This document shows positions 28,627 to 38,063 of a DNA stretch of 64,000 nucleotides, one piece after another. Below the pieces are notes generated by a model. The model worked only from the letters and a program-made list of their open reading frames with translations, searched no databases and was not told where the DNA came from. Position 1 is the stretch's first letter. Every line of letters begins with the position of its first letter. The position numbers were made by a program, and so were the translations under genes. Origin of the DNA: Paenibacillus sp. L3-i20 (GTDB lineage Bacteria; Bacillota; Bacilli; Paenibacillales; Paenibacillaceae); assembly GCF_022180385.2 (NCBI RefSeq), contig NZ_BQME02000001.1, positions 2,717,636 through 2,781,635 on the forward strand. The letters run 5' to 3'.

Positions 28627-29259
28627 TTACTCCTTCCTCTCTTTTGGAAATATCCATACAACTAATAATTGCAGTAAGGAGATCCATGTTATGAACAAAA
28701 TGGAGTCGGTTGTTAATGAGCTTAGAAATTGCTTCACTATAGAGAATGGTTCAGTAAATACATGAACGGAATGGAAACGAAGAAATCTGCCAATATAAAT
28801 GCCTATACTTCCAAGTACAATGAATATAAGAAGCAGTAACGGACCCCATTTGCTCTGCTTAGTTACACTTCGGATCTGTTGAATCATTAGATGATAATAG
28901 AAAACAGCAATCATTACCCCCGTTGTTAGGATGAAGAAGTGCCACCACTCACTACGCTCTAAAGTTTCCCAAAAATTGAATGAAAATGATTTAAGGTGAA
29001 TAAGATCAGTCACGACATAAAATATATTCGGCGATAATAGAACAAAAACAGTGTAAACAAGAATACTGATTGGTATTTCAGACTTTGATTTAATCGTGAA
29101 TAAGGGAAGTACATAGGAAAGTTCCAGTGCTACAAAAGCAAGAAATAAATTAAATATCATAAAGGAAAACTCGTTATCGAAATATAGCAGCATCAGTGAA
29201 TACACAAAAAATAAAATACGTGCTTTATTACGATCACTGCAATTAATTAATAATGTCAT
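28627..29259 (-). CDS. DUF1361 family membrane protein
   Basis: A 210-residue protein with about six membrane helices. It shows the DUF1361 core motif in the loop LLSPNIFYVVTDLIHL (pattern PNapYivTDl.hL), and later IYIGRFLRFHSVHVFTEPF, the family's 'GR..R.nSwdv...P' region. The function of DUF1361 is unknown. AAGAAGGTGATACT precedes ATG 29259. It is the first gene of a two-gene minus-strand unit, divergent from the sugar ABC operon; a 12-bp palindrome GTTATTAATAAC lies at 29280-29291 in the shared upstream region. Confidence 0.82.
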   Translation of the reverse strand: MTLLINCSDRNKARILFFVYSLMLLYFDNEFSFMIFNLFLAFVALELSYVLPLFTIKSKSEIPISILVYTVFVLLSPNIFYVVTDLIHLKSFSFNFWETLERSEWWHFFILTTGVMIAVFYYHLMIQQIRSVTKQSKWGPLLLLIFIVLGSIGIYIGRFLRFHSVHVFTEPFSIVKQFLSSLTTDSILFITWISLLQLLVVWIFPKERKE

Positions 29260-29399
29260 AGTATCACCTTCTTTGTGAGTGTTATTAATAACATACCATT
29301 ATTATCACCTTAAAGAACATTTTAACAGATAAATATTTTTGATGATAACGAATTACATAAAAATAAAACGAATAGAGAAGTGGATAATTTTGTCCCTGA

Positions 29400-29427
29400 T
29401 TGTGTAAATCTATACCTATTTTAATAA
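29400..29427 (+). promoter_or_regulatory. Putative sigma-A promoter of the sugar ABC operon
   Basis: TTGTGT (29400-29405), 16-base spacer, TAATAA (29422-29427), about 60 bases ahead of the binding-protein gene. Confidence 0.5.
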
Positions 29428-29441
29428 AGAAAGCGCTTTTA
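29428..29441 (+). promoter_or_regulatory. Candidate CcpA cre site
   Basis: AGAAAGCGCTTTTA matches the palindromic catabolite-response consensus (TGAAAGCGCTTTCA) at 12 of 14 positions. It lies directly after the -10 hexamer, where bound CcpA would block initiation, so glucose repression is predicted. Confidence 0.65.
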
Positions 29442-29490
29442 TAATGAAGAAGCAAAACCAATATTGCATATCCATTGGAGGGTCTAAGGG

Positions 29491-30873
29491 ATGAAAAAGA
29501 GCTTATTATTGATGATGGTTCTTATGCTTAGTGTATCACTCGTATTGGCAGGCTGTGGTAGTAAGAATGAAGATCCGAAGCCAAGCAACAACACTGGAGG
29601 TACGTCTGAACCGTCGGCAGAACCTGCTAAAGAACCAGAGAAAGTAGAGCCATTCACAGTATCTTTGCGTCATATCCAAATCGGTGATACACAGAGGTTT
29701 CGTAAAGCGCTGCTCGATGATGTCGTAAAGAAGACAGAAGGCGAAATTCCAGGTCTTAAGTTTGAGCTTGATGCAGTAGAAGATCAAGTAAACCGTTATA
29801 CGAAGCTTCCTGCTGAAATGGCAACTGGCAACCCGCCGATTATATTCGACTTATTCGGAGGAAAAGGTGACGCTCAGAAATATGGAGAGGCTGGTAAGTT
29901 GCTTGAGTTGACACCAATACTTGAGGAGCTTGGCATCAAGGATAAATTTATTAACAACAGCCAATTCATGATTGGAGATAAAACGTACGGTCTGCCAATT
30001 GGCGGTAATAATGAGGGTATTTTCTTCAATAAAAAGCTGTTCGCGGATAACGGAATTACAGCACCAACAACAATTGAAGAGTTGGAGGCTGCTGCAGATA
30101 AGTTGAAAGCTGCAGGTATTACTCCATTCGCAATGGGTTCTCAAGCGGGTTGGGTTCCTAACATGTTAGTGAACACGCTAATCGGTCGTTATGCAGGACC
30201 TGATCTTGTTGAGCGTATCGGTGACGGTTCACTGAAGTTCAACGATCCTACTGTCGTAGCTGCATATAGTAAATACGAGCAATGGGTTAAAGCAGGTTAC
30301 TTCCCTAAAGGCGAACTAGGGATGACATACGACCAAATGTTAAATGATTTCTTGAACAGCAAAGCAGGAATGATCTTCGATGGTAGCTGGCGTTCTTCCG
30401 CATTTAACAACTCAGAGCTGACAAAAAACATTACGCCTGACGATGTTGGTTACATTGCATTCCCAGCTGTTACTGGCGGTATCGGCGATCAAACTTTTAT
30501 TAACGGTAACTATGGCAATGGATATGGTTTCTCCGCTACTGCGAATGAAAATGAATTGAAAGCAATCAAAGCGTTTATCAAAAACTTGTACAACGATGAA
30601 ATGCAAGTCCGTGGACTTCTTGAGGACGGTGTATTGCCTTCAATGAAGATTTCTGGCGACGCGGTTACTAAAGTAACTGATCCTGTTGTGAAGCAAGTTC
30701 TGGATGTTGCGGGCAAAGCAGCAGGTGCATTCTCTCATTTCGAAATTATTATCCCGTCAAAGGTGTATACAGAAACGGAAGTGCAAATCCAAGCAATTAT
30801 TGCTGGACAAACGACTGGACAAAAGGCTGCGGATGCCATTCAAAAAATATTGGAAGCTGAAGCAGGTAAATAA
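29491..30873 (+). CDS. Sugar ABC transporter substrate-binding lipoprotein
   Basis: A 460-residue family 1 solute-binding protein. The signal peptide ends in the lipobox LAGC (Cys 22), followed by an Asn/Ser/Pro-rich linker. Characteristic segments are IGDTQRFRKALLDDVV, LPIGGNNEGIFFNKKLFADNGI and KAGMIFDGSWRSSAF. It captures an oligosaccharide or related carbohydrate outside the membrane for the two permeases encoded next. No ATPase gene is present, as usual for carbohydrate systems served by a shared MsmX-type ATPase. GGAGGG before ATG 29491. Controlled by the cre site upstream and probably by the two-component pair at the end of the operon. Confidence 0.95.
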   Translation: MKKSLLLMMVLMLSVSLVLAGCGSKNEDPKPSNNTGGTSEPSAEPAKEPEKVEPFTVSLRHIQIGDTQRFRKALLDDVVKKTEGEIPGLKFELDAVEDQVNRYTKLPAEMATGNPPIIFDLFGGKGDAQKYGEAGKLLELTPILEELGIKDKFINNSQFMIGDKTYGLPIGGNNEGIFFNKKLFADNGITAPTTIEELEAAADKLKAAGITPFAMGSQAGWVPNMLVNTLIGRYAGPDLVERIGDGSLKFNDPTVVAAYSKYEQWVKAGYFPKGELGMTYDQMLNDFLNSKAGMIFDGSWRSSAFNNSELTKNITPDDVGYIAFPAVTGGIGDQTFINGNYGNGYGFSATANENELKAIKAFIKNLYNDEMQVRGLLEDGVLPSMKISGDAVTKVTDPVVKQVLDVAGKAAGAFSHFEIIIPSKVYTETEVQIQAIIAGQTTGQKAADAIQKILEAEAGK

Positions 30874-30893
30874 CAGCGGAAGTACATGAGATG

Positions 30894-30929
30894 GAAGGCG
30901 CTTCCCGCCCTAGAGTGGGCAGCGCTTTC
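30894..30929 (+). promoter_or_regulatory. Stem-loop between binding-protein and permease genes
   Basis: GAAGGCGCT / AGCGCTTTC with inner GCCC / GGGC. It is followed by TTCTTCT, not a clean T-run. Such a hairpin usually raises the abundance of the binding-protein message over the permeases by partial termination or 3' protection. Confidence 0.65.
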
Positions 30930-30959
30930 TTCTGTTATACGGGAGGAGAGAGACAGACG

Positions 30960-31841
30960 ATGAGAAGCATTTTGAAGAACCCTTATGCCTATGTCATTTT
31001 TATCATTCCAACAATCGCATTGTATTTTTTATTTACGATTTATCCAATGGCATCTTCAGCTTATCTTGGATTTACAGACTGGGATGGATTAAACGATCCG
31101 AAGTTTGTTGGCTTCGATAACTTTGTGACGGCAATTAAAGATCCCTATTTCCAATCGTCTATATTAAATAATATGTACTTTATTTTGTTCTCTGTATTTG
31201 TACAGGTTCCTTTCATTATTTTCTTTGCCATTCTTATTGGCGGTGTAAAAAGATTTCAACGATTTTATAAAACAACGGTGTTTGTTCCATCCATATTATC
31301 GACAGCCGTAATCGGGATTTTGTGGCAATTCATTTACCATCCTGAAGTCGGTATTATTAACAAATTTTTGAGCTTGTTTGGTGTCGATACCATTTATTGG
31401 CTCGCTGATACGAAATGGGCATTAATCTCCATTCTAATCACGAATGCTTGGCAATGGATGGGTTTCTTTATCGTATTAGTGCTTGCCGCTATTTTAGCTA
31501 TTCCAAGAGAATTAAACGAAGCTGCGGAAATTGATGGTGCGAATGGTTTCCAGAAGGCGTTTTGGATTACAGTGCCACTCATTAAACCAATTATTTCTGT
31601 TGTCGTTATGTTATCGATCGCTGGAGCAATGAGGGTTGTCGATATTGTACTCGTTATGACTAGAGGGGGACCTGTAGGCGCAACAGAAGTTATGGCATCT
31701 TATATGGTCAATCGCGCGATCAAATACGGTGAATATGGATATGGAACGACACTTTCAATTATGATTTTTGCGGTTGCCTTAATTCTTACGGCTATTTATC
31801 AACTGACGTTCGGTCGTTCAAAGGATGAGGTGAACTACTAA
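30960..31841 (+). CDS. Sugar ABC transporter permease (MalF/UgpA type)
   Basis: A 293-residue permease with six helices and the EAA loop LNEAAEIDGANGFQKAFWITVPL (about 184-206), the contact site for the ATPase. The N terminus NPYAYVIFIIPTIALYFLF is typical of the MalF/LacF branch. GGGAGGAG upstream of ATG 30960 supports this start rather than one at 30891. The stop TAA shares one base with the ATG of the next gene (TAATG). Confidence 0.95.
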   Translation: MRSILKNPYAYVIFIIPTIALYFLFTIYPMASSAYLGFTDWDGLNDPKFVGFDNFVTAIKDPYFQSSILNNMYFILFSVFVQVPFIIFFAILIGGVKRFQRFYKTTVFVPSILSTAVIGILWQFIYHPEVGIINKFLSLFGVDTIYWLADTKWALISILITNAWQWMGFFIVLVLAAILAIPRELNEAAEIDGANGFQKAFWITVPLIKPIISVVVMLSIAGAMRVVDIVLVMTRGGPVGATEVMASYMVNRAIKYGEYGYGTTLSIMIFAVALILTAIYQLTFGRSKDEVNY

Positions 31842-32668
31842 TGTCTATAGTAAAACGAACCGTACCGCATATTATTCTTATGATATATGTGGTTGCTATT
31901 TTAGCCCCATTTGTGTTCATCATCTTATCTTCTTTCAAAGAAAATAATATCGATATTGCAGAGCATCCATTTGGCTGGCCTGCCAAAGTTGTGTTCGACA
32001 ATTATGTGGATGCATGGGTGAAAGGAAATATTAGCAAATATTTTTTTAATAGCGCTTACTTGTCTGCAAGTTCTGCACTTGCTGGTGTTTTATTATCCGC
32101 AGGTACGGCGTTTGCGTTAGTAAGAATGAAATTTGTCCGTACTAGCAAATTTATTTATCAGATTGTCTTGATAGGGATGCTTATTCCAGGTAATGTATTG
32201 TTTATCGCACAATATATTCTAGTTTCGGATTTGAATTTACTTAATACGCATTGGTCGTTATTTCTACCATACACAGCAGGTGCACTGCCTATTAGCATTT
32301 TGTTGATAGCAGCATTTATGAAGTCGATTCCAGGGGAGCTGGAAGAAGCATCAATTGTAGATGGGCTAGGAACGGCGGGGCTCTTCTTTAAAATTATTTT
32401 GCCAGTTACGATGCCTGCGCTTGTCACCGTATTTATTGTCAATTTCCTTGGTGTATGGAATGAGTATCTATTAGCCAACTTCTTTATTAGTAAAGAAGAC
32501 TTAAGAACTCTTCCAACGGGTATGGTTGGTTTTAGGGACGCGTATCAGACAAATTACGCATTAATCTGTACAGGTATTGTGTATAGCGTAGTGCCTGTCT
32601 TTATTTTATATGCCTTTTTGCAAGAGAAGATTATTGAAGGTATTACTGCGGGCAGCGTGAAAGGATAA
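31841..32668 (+). CDS. Sugar ABC transporter permease (MalG/UgpE type)
   Basis: 275 residues with six helices and the EAA loop LEEASIVDGLGTAGLFFKIILP (about 166-187). The MalG-branch features are the early APFVFIILSSFKENN and the C-terminal FLGVWNEYLLANFF. It pairs with the preceding permease; start ATG overlaps that gene's stop by one base, with GAGGTG upstream. The histidine-kinase gene follows after 26 bases. Confidence 0.95.
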   Translation: MSIVKRTVPHIILMIYVVAILAPFVFIILSSFKENNIDIAEHPFGWPAKVVFDNYVDAWVKGNISKYFFNSAYLSASSALAGVLLSAGTAFALVRMKFVRTSKFIYQIVLIGMLIPGNVLFIAQYILVSDLNLLNTHWSLFLPYTAGALPISILLIAAFMKSIPGELEEASIVDGLGTAGLFFKIILPVTMPALVTVFIVNFLGVWNEYLLANFFISKEDLRTLPTGMVGFRDAYQTNYALICTGIVYSVVPVFILYAFLQEKIIEGITAGSVKG

Positions 32669-32694
32669 GTATGTAAAGAGGGGTGCAGATACGG

Positions 32695-34539
32695 ATGACG
32701 CTACGTTTCAAGCTGTTTGCAGCCTTCTTTATGTTTATTATTTTTCCATTACTATTACTCGGCATAGGTGCCTATTATTATATTACTGATACAGTAGAAA
32801 AAAGTTATGCAGGGCAGACAGAGCTGACTCTGCGAGCATTGCGGCAAAATGTTGATTTTGTATTTAATGAAATGAACAAAGTAACGGACAGTACAATTGC
32901 TAGTAACGCATTGCAGCAATTGCTTAATCAGCCTGGCTATGATCTCAACAATTTATCAAAGTTAGACGAATTTAAGCTTAATGGCATCCAAAGTGAGTTT
33001 CGAAATTTACTCATAAACCATCCATCCGTAAAATATGCCTTAATGTATACACGGAAGGATGGACTTGTCATACCGATTTATTCAAAAGATTATTTTGAGG
33101 TGATGTCTTTTTCTGCATTGAAGATGCAACCGATCTATCAAGATGTAGAAGATCAAGATGGTCAGCCCGTATGGGTAGGACCTTACGAAAACCCGGAACT
33201 TACCGGAGGAAGTTCCTTCTTTACTCAAATTCGAGTGGTAAAGGATATTGGAACACTTCAAGATGAAGGAATTCTGCTTGTTCAAATTAAACAGTCAGGA
33301 TTGGATGAAGTGTTTCGATACTTCAGATTTAATCAGGAGCGCTACAATACAAGATTTTTTATTGTTAATGGAAGCGGTCTCATACTTTATGATAGTTCCG
33401 AGCTTATTAATGGGAAAGAGATGACACAATTTACACGAAACGATTCATTGTCAGGCTCAACCTATATTAGTAATCGACAGTTTTTTGATGGTGAGGACAG
33501 CATCGTGTCCAGTATGGGGTTAAATAACGAAGATTGGCGTTTAGTTTCAGTTGCTTCGTGGGACTCTTTATCAAGCGAAATTGATTTGTATGTGAGAAGG
33601 GTTACCGGCATTGTTACGGTATCTATGTTGTTGGCTATGGTATTTCTAATGTTCTTTGTGAACCGTATAGCCAAAACGATTATTCGTGTAGTGAGATTCA
33701 TGAGGAGAGTAGAGGATGGGGAGCTCAGCATTCGTATGAATGTGGAAGGCAAGGATGAGCTGCATCTGCTTGGCAACGGATTAAATAGTCTAATTATGCG
33801 TATTCAGCATTTGCTTGGGCGAGTTAAGCAGGAACAGGAACAGAAAAATAAAGCAGAGATGTTATTGCTGCAGACTCAGATTAAACCACATTTTATATTC
33901 AACACATTAGAATCTATTAACGTATTAGCTGTTCAGAATGAAGGCAAGAAGGTAAGTCAGATGGTGTTAAGGCTTGCGAATATTTTGCGTATCAGCTTTC
34001 GGAGCCAAGAAGAAATCCCACTGCGACAGGAGATTGATCATGTACGGAGCTACTTGGAAATTCAATCGTTCCGGTTCTCCGAAAGCTTCAATTATTCTAT
34101 GGAAATTTCAGAGTCGTTATTGGATTGTAGAGTTCAGAAATTGACATTGCAGCCTCTAGTCGAAAATTGTATTCAGCATGGTTTTGAAGGAATGGAACAA
34201 ACAGGTCACATTAGTATTCGAGCGGAGTCTGCTCATGGTAAGCTTTTTCTATTTGTTGAGGACAATGGTCGAGGAATGACAACTGAGCAGCTAATAAAAC
34301 TTCATACTTTAACGATTGAAGATGATAGCAGTCTATTGCCTAGAAATAAAGAAGAGCATAACCCTGAACTTAGAGGACTTGGCATTCGCAGTGTTGCAGA
34401 TCGGATTCGTATCCAATACGGAACTGGATATGGTCTTATCATTTGCTCTACTTGGGGGCACGGAACGACCATTAGATGCACCATACCAATGATGGGGCTG
34501 GGTGATATCAATGAGGCTAAAGGCCATGCTGGTGGATGA
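32695..34539 (+). CDS. YesM-type sensor histidine kinase
   Basis: A 614-residue membrane kinase: helix near residues 6-28, large extracytoplasmic sensor domain (about 29-290), second helix (about 300-322), HAMP linker, then the LytS/YesM-type His_kinase domain with the phospho-acceptor in QIKPHFIFNTLESINVLA and a HATPase with LQPLVENCIQHGFEG and VEDNGRGM. It probably senses extracellular carbohydrate, perhaps with the operon's binding protein, and phosphorylates the response regulator encoded next. GTG 32683 is in frame, but the AGAGGGG ribosome binding site favours ATG 32695. It overlaps the next gene by 29 bases. Confidence 0.94.
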   Translation: MTLRFKLFAAFFMFIIFPLLLLGIGAYYYITDTVEKSYAGQTELTLRALRQNVDFVFNEMNKVTDSTIASNALQQLLNQPGYDLNNLSKLDEFKLNGIQSEFRNLLINHPSVKYALMYTRKDGLVIPIYSKDYFEVMSFSALKMQPIYQDVEDQDGQPVWVGPYENPELTGGSSFFTQIRVVKDIGTLQDEGILLVQIKQSGLDEVFRYFRFNQERYNTRFFIVNGSGLILYDSSELINGKEMTQFTRNDSLSGSTYISNRQFFDGEDSIVSSMGLNNEDWRLVSVASWDSLSSEIDLYVRRVTGIVTVSMLLAMVFLMFFVNRIAKTIIRVVRFMRRVEDGELSIRMNVEGKDELHLLGNGLNSLIMRIQHLLGRVKQEQEQKNKAEMLLLQTQIKPHFIFNTLESINVLAVQNEGKKVSQMVLRLANILRISFRSQEEIPLRQEIDHVRSYLEIQSFRFSESFNYSMEISESLLDCRVQKLTLQPLVENCIQHGFEGMEQTGHISIRAESAHGKLFLFVEDNGRGMTTEQLIKLHTLTIEDDSSLLPRNKEEHNPELRGLGIRSVADRIRIQYGTGYGLIICSTWGHGTTIRCTIPMMGLGDINEAKGHAGG

Positions 34540-36106
34540 TGAGCTTCCAATATTGAATAACTTAAAGGCTGTACTCCCTTGGGATAACATGGGAATAGAT
34601 GTTGTAGCTCTAGCTCGAAATGGGCAGGAGGCGCTGCAGTTTTACGAGGAGAAGCAGCCTGAACTTATTTTGTGTGATATCCGAATGCCCGTTATGGATG
34701 GGATGGAATTTCTTAAGGCAGTGCGGCAGCTCAGCAGCGAATGCGAAGTGTTGATGCTGACCGGTTATCAGGAGTTCGAATATGCTAGACATGCGTTGCA
34801 AAATGGCGTGAGGGACTACATCTTGAAACCAATCGATTATGAAGTATTGGAAACGACTGTGAGGAAAGTAAGCGAAGATATTCGTGCGCGCAAGATGAAG
34901 CGTATTCATGCTGTGGCTCGGTGGGATATTATGGCCCGGATGGCGCACGACAAAATATTGTATAACACTTTACTGGGGTTTTCATCGGAACAGAGCCTTT
35001 ATATGCATTTGGAAGAGGATATGCCAATTGAATGTCTGCAGTATACGATGTTTTTGGCTGATACAGATCATTACGCGCAATTATCGTTACAGTGGTCCGA
35101 AGAAGATCGTAAACAATGGAATCTTGAGGTCAGGCGTGTGTTTCAGGAGGCTTTTTTGTCTGAAGGATTTCCCTATTCTGTACTACAACTTCGTGAAGGA
35201 GAATGGTGCATCCTTGTTAAGCATAATAGGAATGAACGAACCCAAACGATGGAGCAAGCAAGCATATGGCTTAGTTCGCTCCAATTATCAGTCAAAGAAC
35301 GGATTGAGCTGCCAATAAGTGTTGGGGTTTATCCAGAAGAAGTTGATTTTAACGATCTCGCAGCAACCTATAAAAAACTTCAGCTTATGTTATTAAGGTG
35401 TTCAAGTAGTATGAGTCCAGATCAATGGGATGAACATGTAGATGGTCATGACAGAAGTCACTCGTTATGGCATACGATCGATGATATTGTATCGGGGCTG
35501 CGTAAGTTGGATCAATCGGTCATGCATAAAGCATTGACGGGGCTTAAGAGGTCGTATATGAAGCAATCTCAACAAACGTTAGTAAGTATGGAGAAGTTCC
35601 TTCATTATTTGCTTATTCATCTGCTCAGAGAAATGCGAGAAATGAATATTGTGAATGGTTATGAAGAAGAGCAAATATGGAGGAAGCTTAACCATAGTGT
35701 ATCTGAGAAAGATGTACTCGAAATTATTATTCAATTAGTAAATGATGCACTAACAAAAGCATTCAGTAAGAAATCAAGGGAGTTGTTGATGTTATCTGCA
35801 AAGGATTATATTCTTAAGCGATTAGCAAGAGATATTGGCGTGGAAGAGCTGGCAGGGCATTTAGGCATAAGCAGCAGCTACTTTAGTATGTTGTTCAAGC
35901 TGCACTTCGGAGAAACATTTGTTGAATTTCTAACAAGGCAAAGAATGGAGCTGGCGCAGTCACTATTAGTGACTTCAGATAAGACAGTTACTGAAATTGG
36001 CGTTGTTACAGGGTATTCGGAACGAAGATATTTCACGAAAGTATTTCAGAAATATGTAAGAATGACACCAACTGAGTATAGGGAACAACATCAAGCAGTT
36101 CGATAA
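34511..36106 (+). CDS. YesN-type response regulator with AraC DNA-binding domain
   Basis: 531 residues. The receiver domain (1-120) has MLVDDE, the phospho-accepting Asp in ELILCDIRMPVMDGMEF and the conserved Lys in DYILKPIDY. A long middle region of about 290 residues follows. The C-terminal AraC-type pair of HTHs contains VEELAGHLGISSSYFSMLFKLHFG and VTEIGVVTGYSERRYFTKVFQKY. It should activate the sugar ABC operon in response to the YesM-like kinase. ATG 34511 is chosen; GTG 34502 and ATG 34526 are in frame. The bidirectional hairpin at 36173 ends the operon. Confidence 0.94.
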   Translation: MRLKAMLVDDELPILNNLKAVLPWDNMGIDVVALARNGQEALQFYEEKQPELILCDIRMPVMDGMEFLKAVRQLSSECEVLMLTGYQEFEYARHALQNGVRDYILKPIDYEVLETTVRKVSEDIRARKMKRIHAVARWDIMARMAHDKILYNTLLGFSSEQSLYMHLEEDMPIECLQYTMFLADTDHYAQLSLQWSEEDRKQWNLEVRRVFQEAFLSEGFPYSVLQLREGEWCILVKHNRNERTQTMEQASIWLSSLQLSVKERIELPISVGVYPEEVDFNDLAATYKKLQLMLLRCSSSMSPDQWDEHVDGHDRSHSLWHTIDDIVSGLRKLDQSVMHKALTGLKRSYMKQSQQTLVSMEKFLHYLLIHLLREMREMNIVNGYEEEQIWRKLNHSVSEKDVLEIIIQLVNDALTKAFSKKSRELLMLSAKDYILKRLARDIGVEELAGHLGISSSYFSMLFKLHFGETFVEFLTRQRMELAQSLLVTSDKTVTEIGVVTGYSERRYFTKVFQKYVRMTPTEYREQHQAVR

Positions 36107-36172
36107 CTAAGCTAATTTGCGTTACAATGCAACAAGCAATAATGGTTAAGTGATAGTTAGTTAAGCGCAAAT

Positions 36173-36210
36173 AAGACCGGGACACTCCTCTAAGGAGATG
36201 ACCCGGTCTT
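36173..36210. terminator. Bidirectional hairpin between the response-regulator gene and the convergent glycosyltransferase gene
   Basis: AAGACCGGG / CCCGGTCTT with inner CTCCT / AGGAG; moderate T-content on both sides. Confidence 0.75.
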
Positions 36211-36227
36211 TACTGTTTAATGGAGCA

Positions 36228-37337
36228 TTATTGAAGTGTAAACATTGCTTCTTTGGCAGGTAGGTAGTCGGGATAGAAGCTGACGGAGGTACGGTAGGCA
36301 TTTTTGGCAAGTGCTTGATTAGACAGTTTCTCGTGGCATTGTCCAATATAATACCAGGCATGAAAAGTGCCGCTGCCTGCCAAAGTGAGATGCCGGGTAT
36401 GACTTTCTCCAAGCTCAATGCAATGCTGGAAAGTGTGAATGGCCTCATCATAGCGCTTTTCAGACATGAGCATAATACCTCGATAAAGATGCAAATCCAC
36501 ATAATCAGGATACATCATAATGGCCTTATCAATTGCAGCGATTACTTTATCATCTATGCTCTTAGCATCTATTAGAATGGAATATTTTAATTTGTAAAGC
36601 AGTGAGGGTGGGGCAAGTTTCTTTTCAAGAAATCCGATGATAGCTCGATTAACGTAACGAAATGACAGATCGTAGTTTTTCAGCCTTACATGTTCACTTG
36701 CGAGATGATAATAGTTCCATGGATTGTCATCTTCTTTTCTTAATGCTTCTTCTAATAAAGCAATATTACGTTTTGATTTTCCTTTGTCAATAACGACGCT
36801 GTCTAAGTAACCATAGTGATGAATTTCAATAGGTAGACATTGAATATCTGTTGTTATTAATTGAGGTAGCACTTCATTTACATTAATGGTCTCGTGGACA
36901 TTATTTTGAAATTTAAAGCCGTAATGGTTTCGAATGATTCGAACCTGATTGTAATGATAAGTTTCGTGAAGAGATACTTTATTCCCAATATAATTAACGA
37001 GGTGGATGGCGTATAAATGGTCGCTGCCCTGCATCAATTGCTGACGTACAAATTCAAGATCATTTATTAGTAGCTTCTCATCTGCGTCTAACCACAAAAT
37101 CCAGTCCCCAGTAGCGAGTTCGAGGCTGAAGTTGCGAGCGGATGCAAAGTCGTTGTCCCATTCATAATGTTCCACTCGAACGCCAAGTGACCGGCAGATT
37201 TCTACTGTGCTATCCGTTGAGCCAGTATCAACGATAATGATTTCATCTGCAAATTGTAATGCACTTTCAAGACATTGTGTAAGCCAGCGTTCTTCGTTTT
37301 TTACAATTAAGCATACTGACAGTTTAATTACCTCCAT
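36228..37337 (-). CDS. Family 2 glycosyltransferase with C-terminal TPR region
   Basis: About 369 residues. GT2 domain: LSVCLIVKNEERWLTQCLES, IIVDTGSTDSTVEICRSLG, the DFASARNFSLELA segment and the metal-binding DxD in WILWLDADEKL. The second half contains TPR-like helices (NPWNYYHLASEHVRLKNY, YDEAIHTFQHCIELG, WYYIGQCHEKLSNQALAKNAY). GT2-TPR proteins of this layout are frequent beside spore-surface and collagen-like genes in Bacillales, where they may glycosylate surface proteins. ATG 37337 gives the best N terminus, but the ribosome binding site is indistinct; ATG 37352 is also possible. It is divergent from the spore-surface gene at 37547. Confidence 0.88.
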   Translation of the reverse strand: MEVIKLSVCLIVKNEERWLTQCLESALQFADEIIIVDTGSTDSTVEICRSLGVRVEHYEWDNDFASARNFSLELATGDWILWLDADEKLLINDLEFVRQQLMQGSDHLYAIHLVNYIGNKVSLHETYHYNQVRIIRNHYGFKFQNNVHETINVNEVLPQLITTDIQCLPIEIHHYGYLDSVVIDKGKSKRNIALLEEALRKEDDNPWNYYHLASEHVRLKNYDLSFRYVNRAIIGFLEKKLAPPSLLYKLKYSILIDAKSIDDKVIAAIDKAIMMYPDYVDLHLYRGIMLMSEKRYDEAIHTFQHCIELGESHTRHLTLAGSGTFHAWYYIGQCHEKLSNQALAKNAYRTSVSFYPDYLPAKEAMFTLQ

Positions 37338-37546
37338 CGGCAGTATAACCATCCTTCCCCTTTGCGAAGTCATAGTCCGCACACATCAACAACTTAAACA
37401 ATCCATTATATGCTCGCTTGTTGTTCTTATTCTTTAGATAACGATTTCTTCTTTTGTAATAAAGTACAACTAGAGCTACATAGGATTGGAAACGTAAGTG
37501 GAATTACACATAGAAGAAAAATTAATTGGAGTGAGGTGAAGATGAA

Positions 37547-37852
37547 ATGTCACAACCGAATATTCCTAATATTACCCCGATTATATCGCTCACCATTGGC
37601 GATAGCATAAATTTGCTATTAGCCTCCATTGCTTTCGAAGAGCTTGCGCTTGCACATATCGTGAATGCTGAAGCTGAGAAGATTCAATTTGTTTTGGGAA
37701 CACTTAGCCCCGGAGTCGAACCTCCACCAACGTTAGAACAGTTATTGGAAATTAATAGAAGTGTGAATCAAACGTTACAAAGTGTAATCACAAAAGAATT
37801 ACTTCTAAGCAAAAAACTATCGGACATCATCGCATTTGTACCGGCAGGGTAG
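37547..37852 (+). CDS. Small spore-surface-type protein (leader domain only)
   Basis: 101 residues, colinear with the first 95 residues of the collagen-like protein at 25996: PNIPNITPIISLTIGDSINL, then a helix with [20 protein letters not shown] and a second helix with NRSVNQTLQSVITKELLLS. It has no collagen or C-terminal domain. Probably an exosporium or coat anchor domain made as a free protein, able to associate with the longer member. GGAGTGAGGTG precedes ATG. It is the first of four consecutive plus-strand genes between two GT2-TPR glycosyltransferases. Confidence 0.8.
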   Translation: MSQPNIPNITPIISLTIGDSINLLLASIAFEELALAHIVNAEAEKIQFVLGTLSPGVEPPPTLEQLLEINRSVNQTLQSVITKELLLSKKLSDIIAFVPAG

Positions 37853-37910
37853 CATTATGTAGTCATTACGTGGAAATGTATATGAGTGAAGCGTTATTTT
37901 CGTTTGTCAT

Positions 37911-37938
37911 CTCCTGCAGTCGATATGGATTGCAGGGG
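37911..37938 (+). terminator. Possible weak terminator after the small spore-surface gene
   Basis: CTCCTGCA / TGCAGGGG stem with a 12-base loop, followed by GTGTTTC. The T-tract is poor. Confidence 0.4.
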
Positions 37939-38063
37939 GTGTTTCATGTATATAATTACTTTCTCGGTTACTACATAAATATCAAAGTGAGGACATATAT
38001 TTGATTTTGTAGACTTCTGTTAGGAGAGCGTTCAAAATTACAGCCTAAGGGAGATTGATAACG

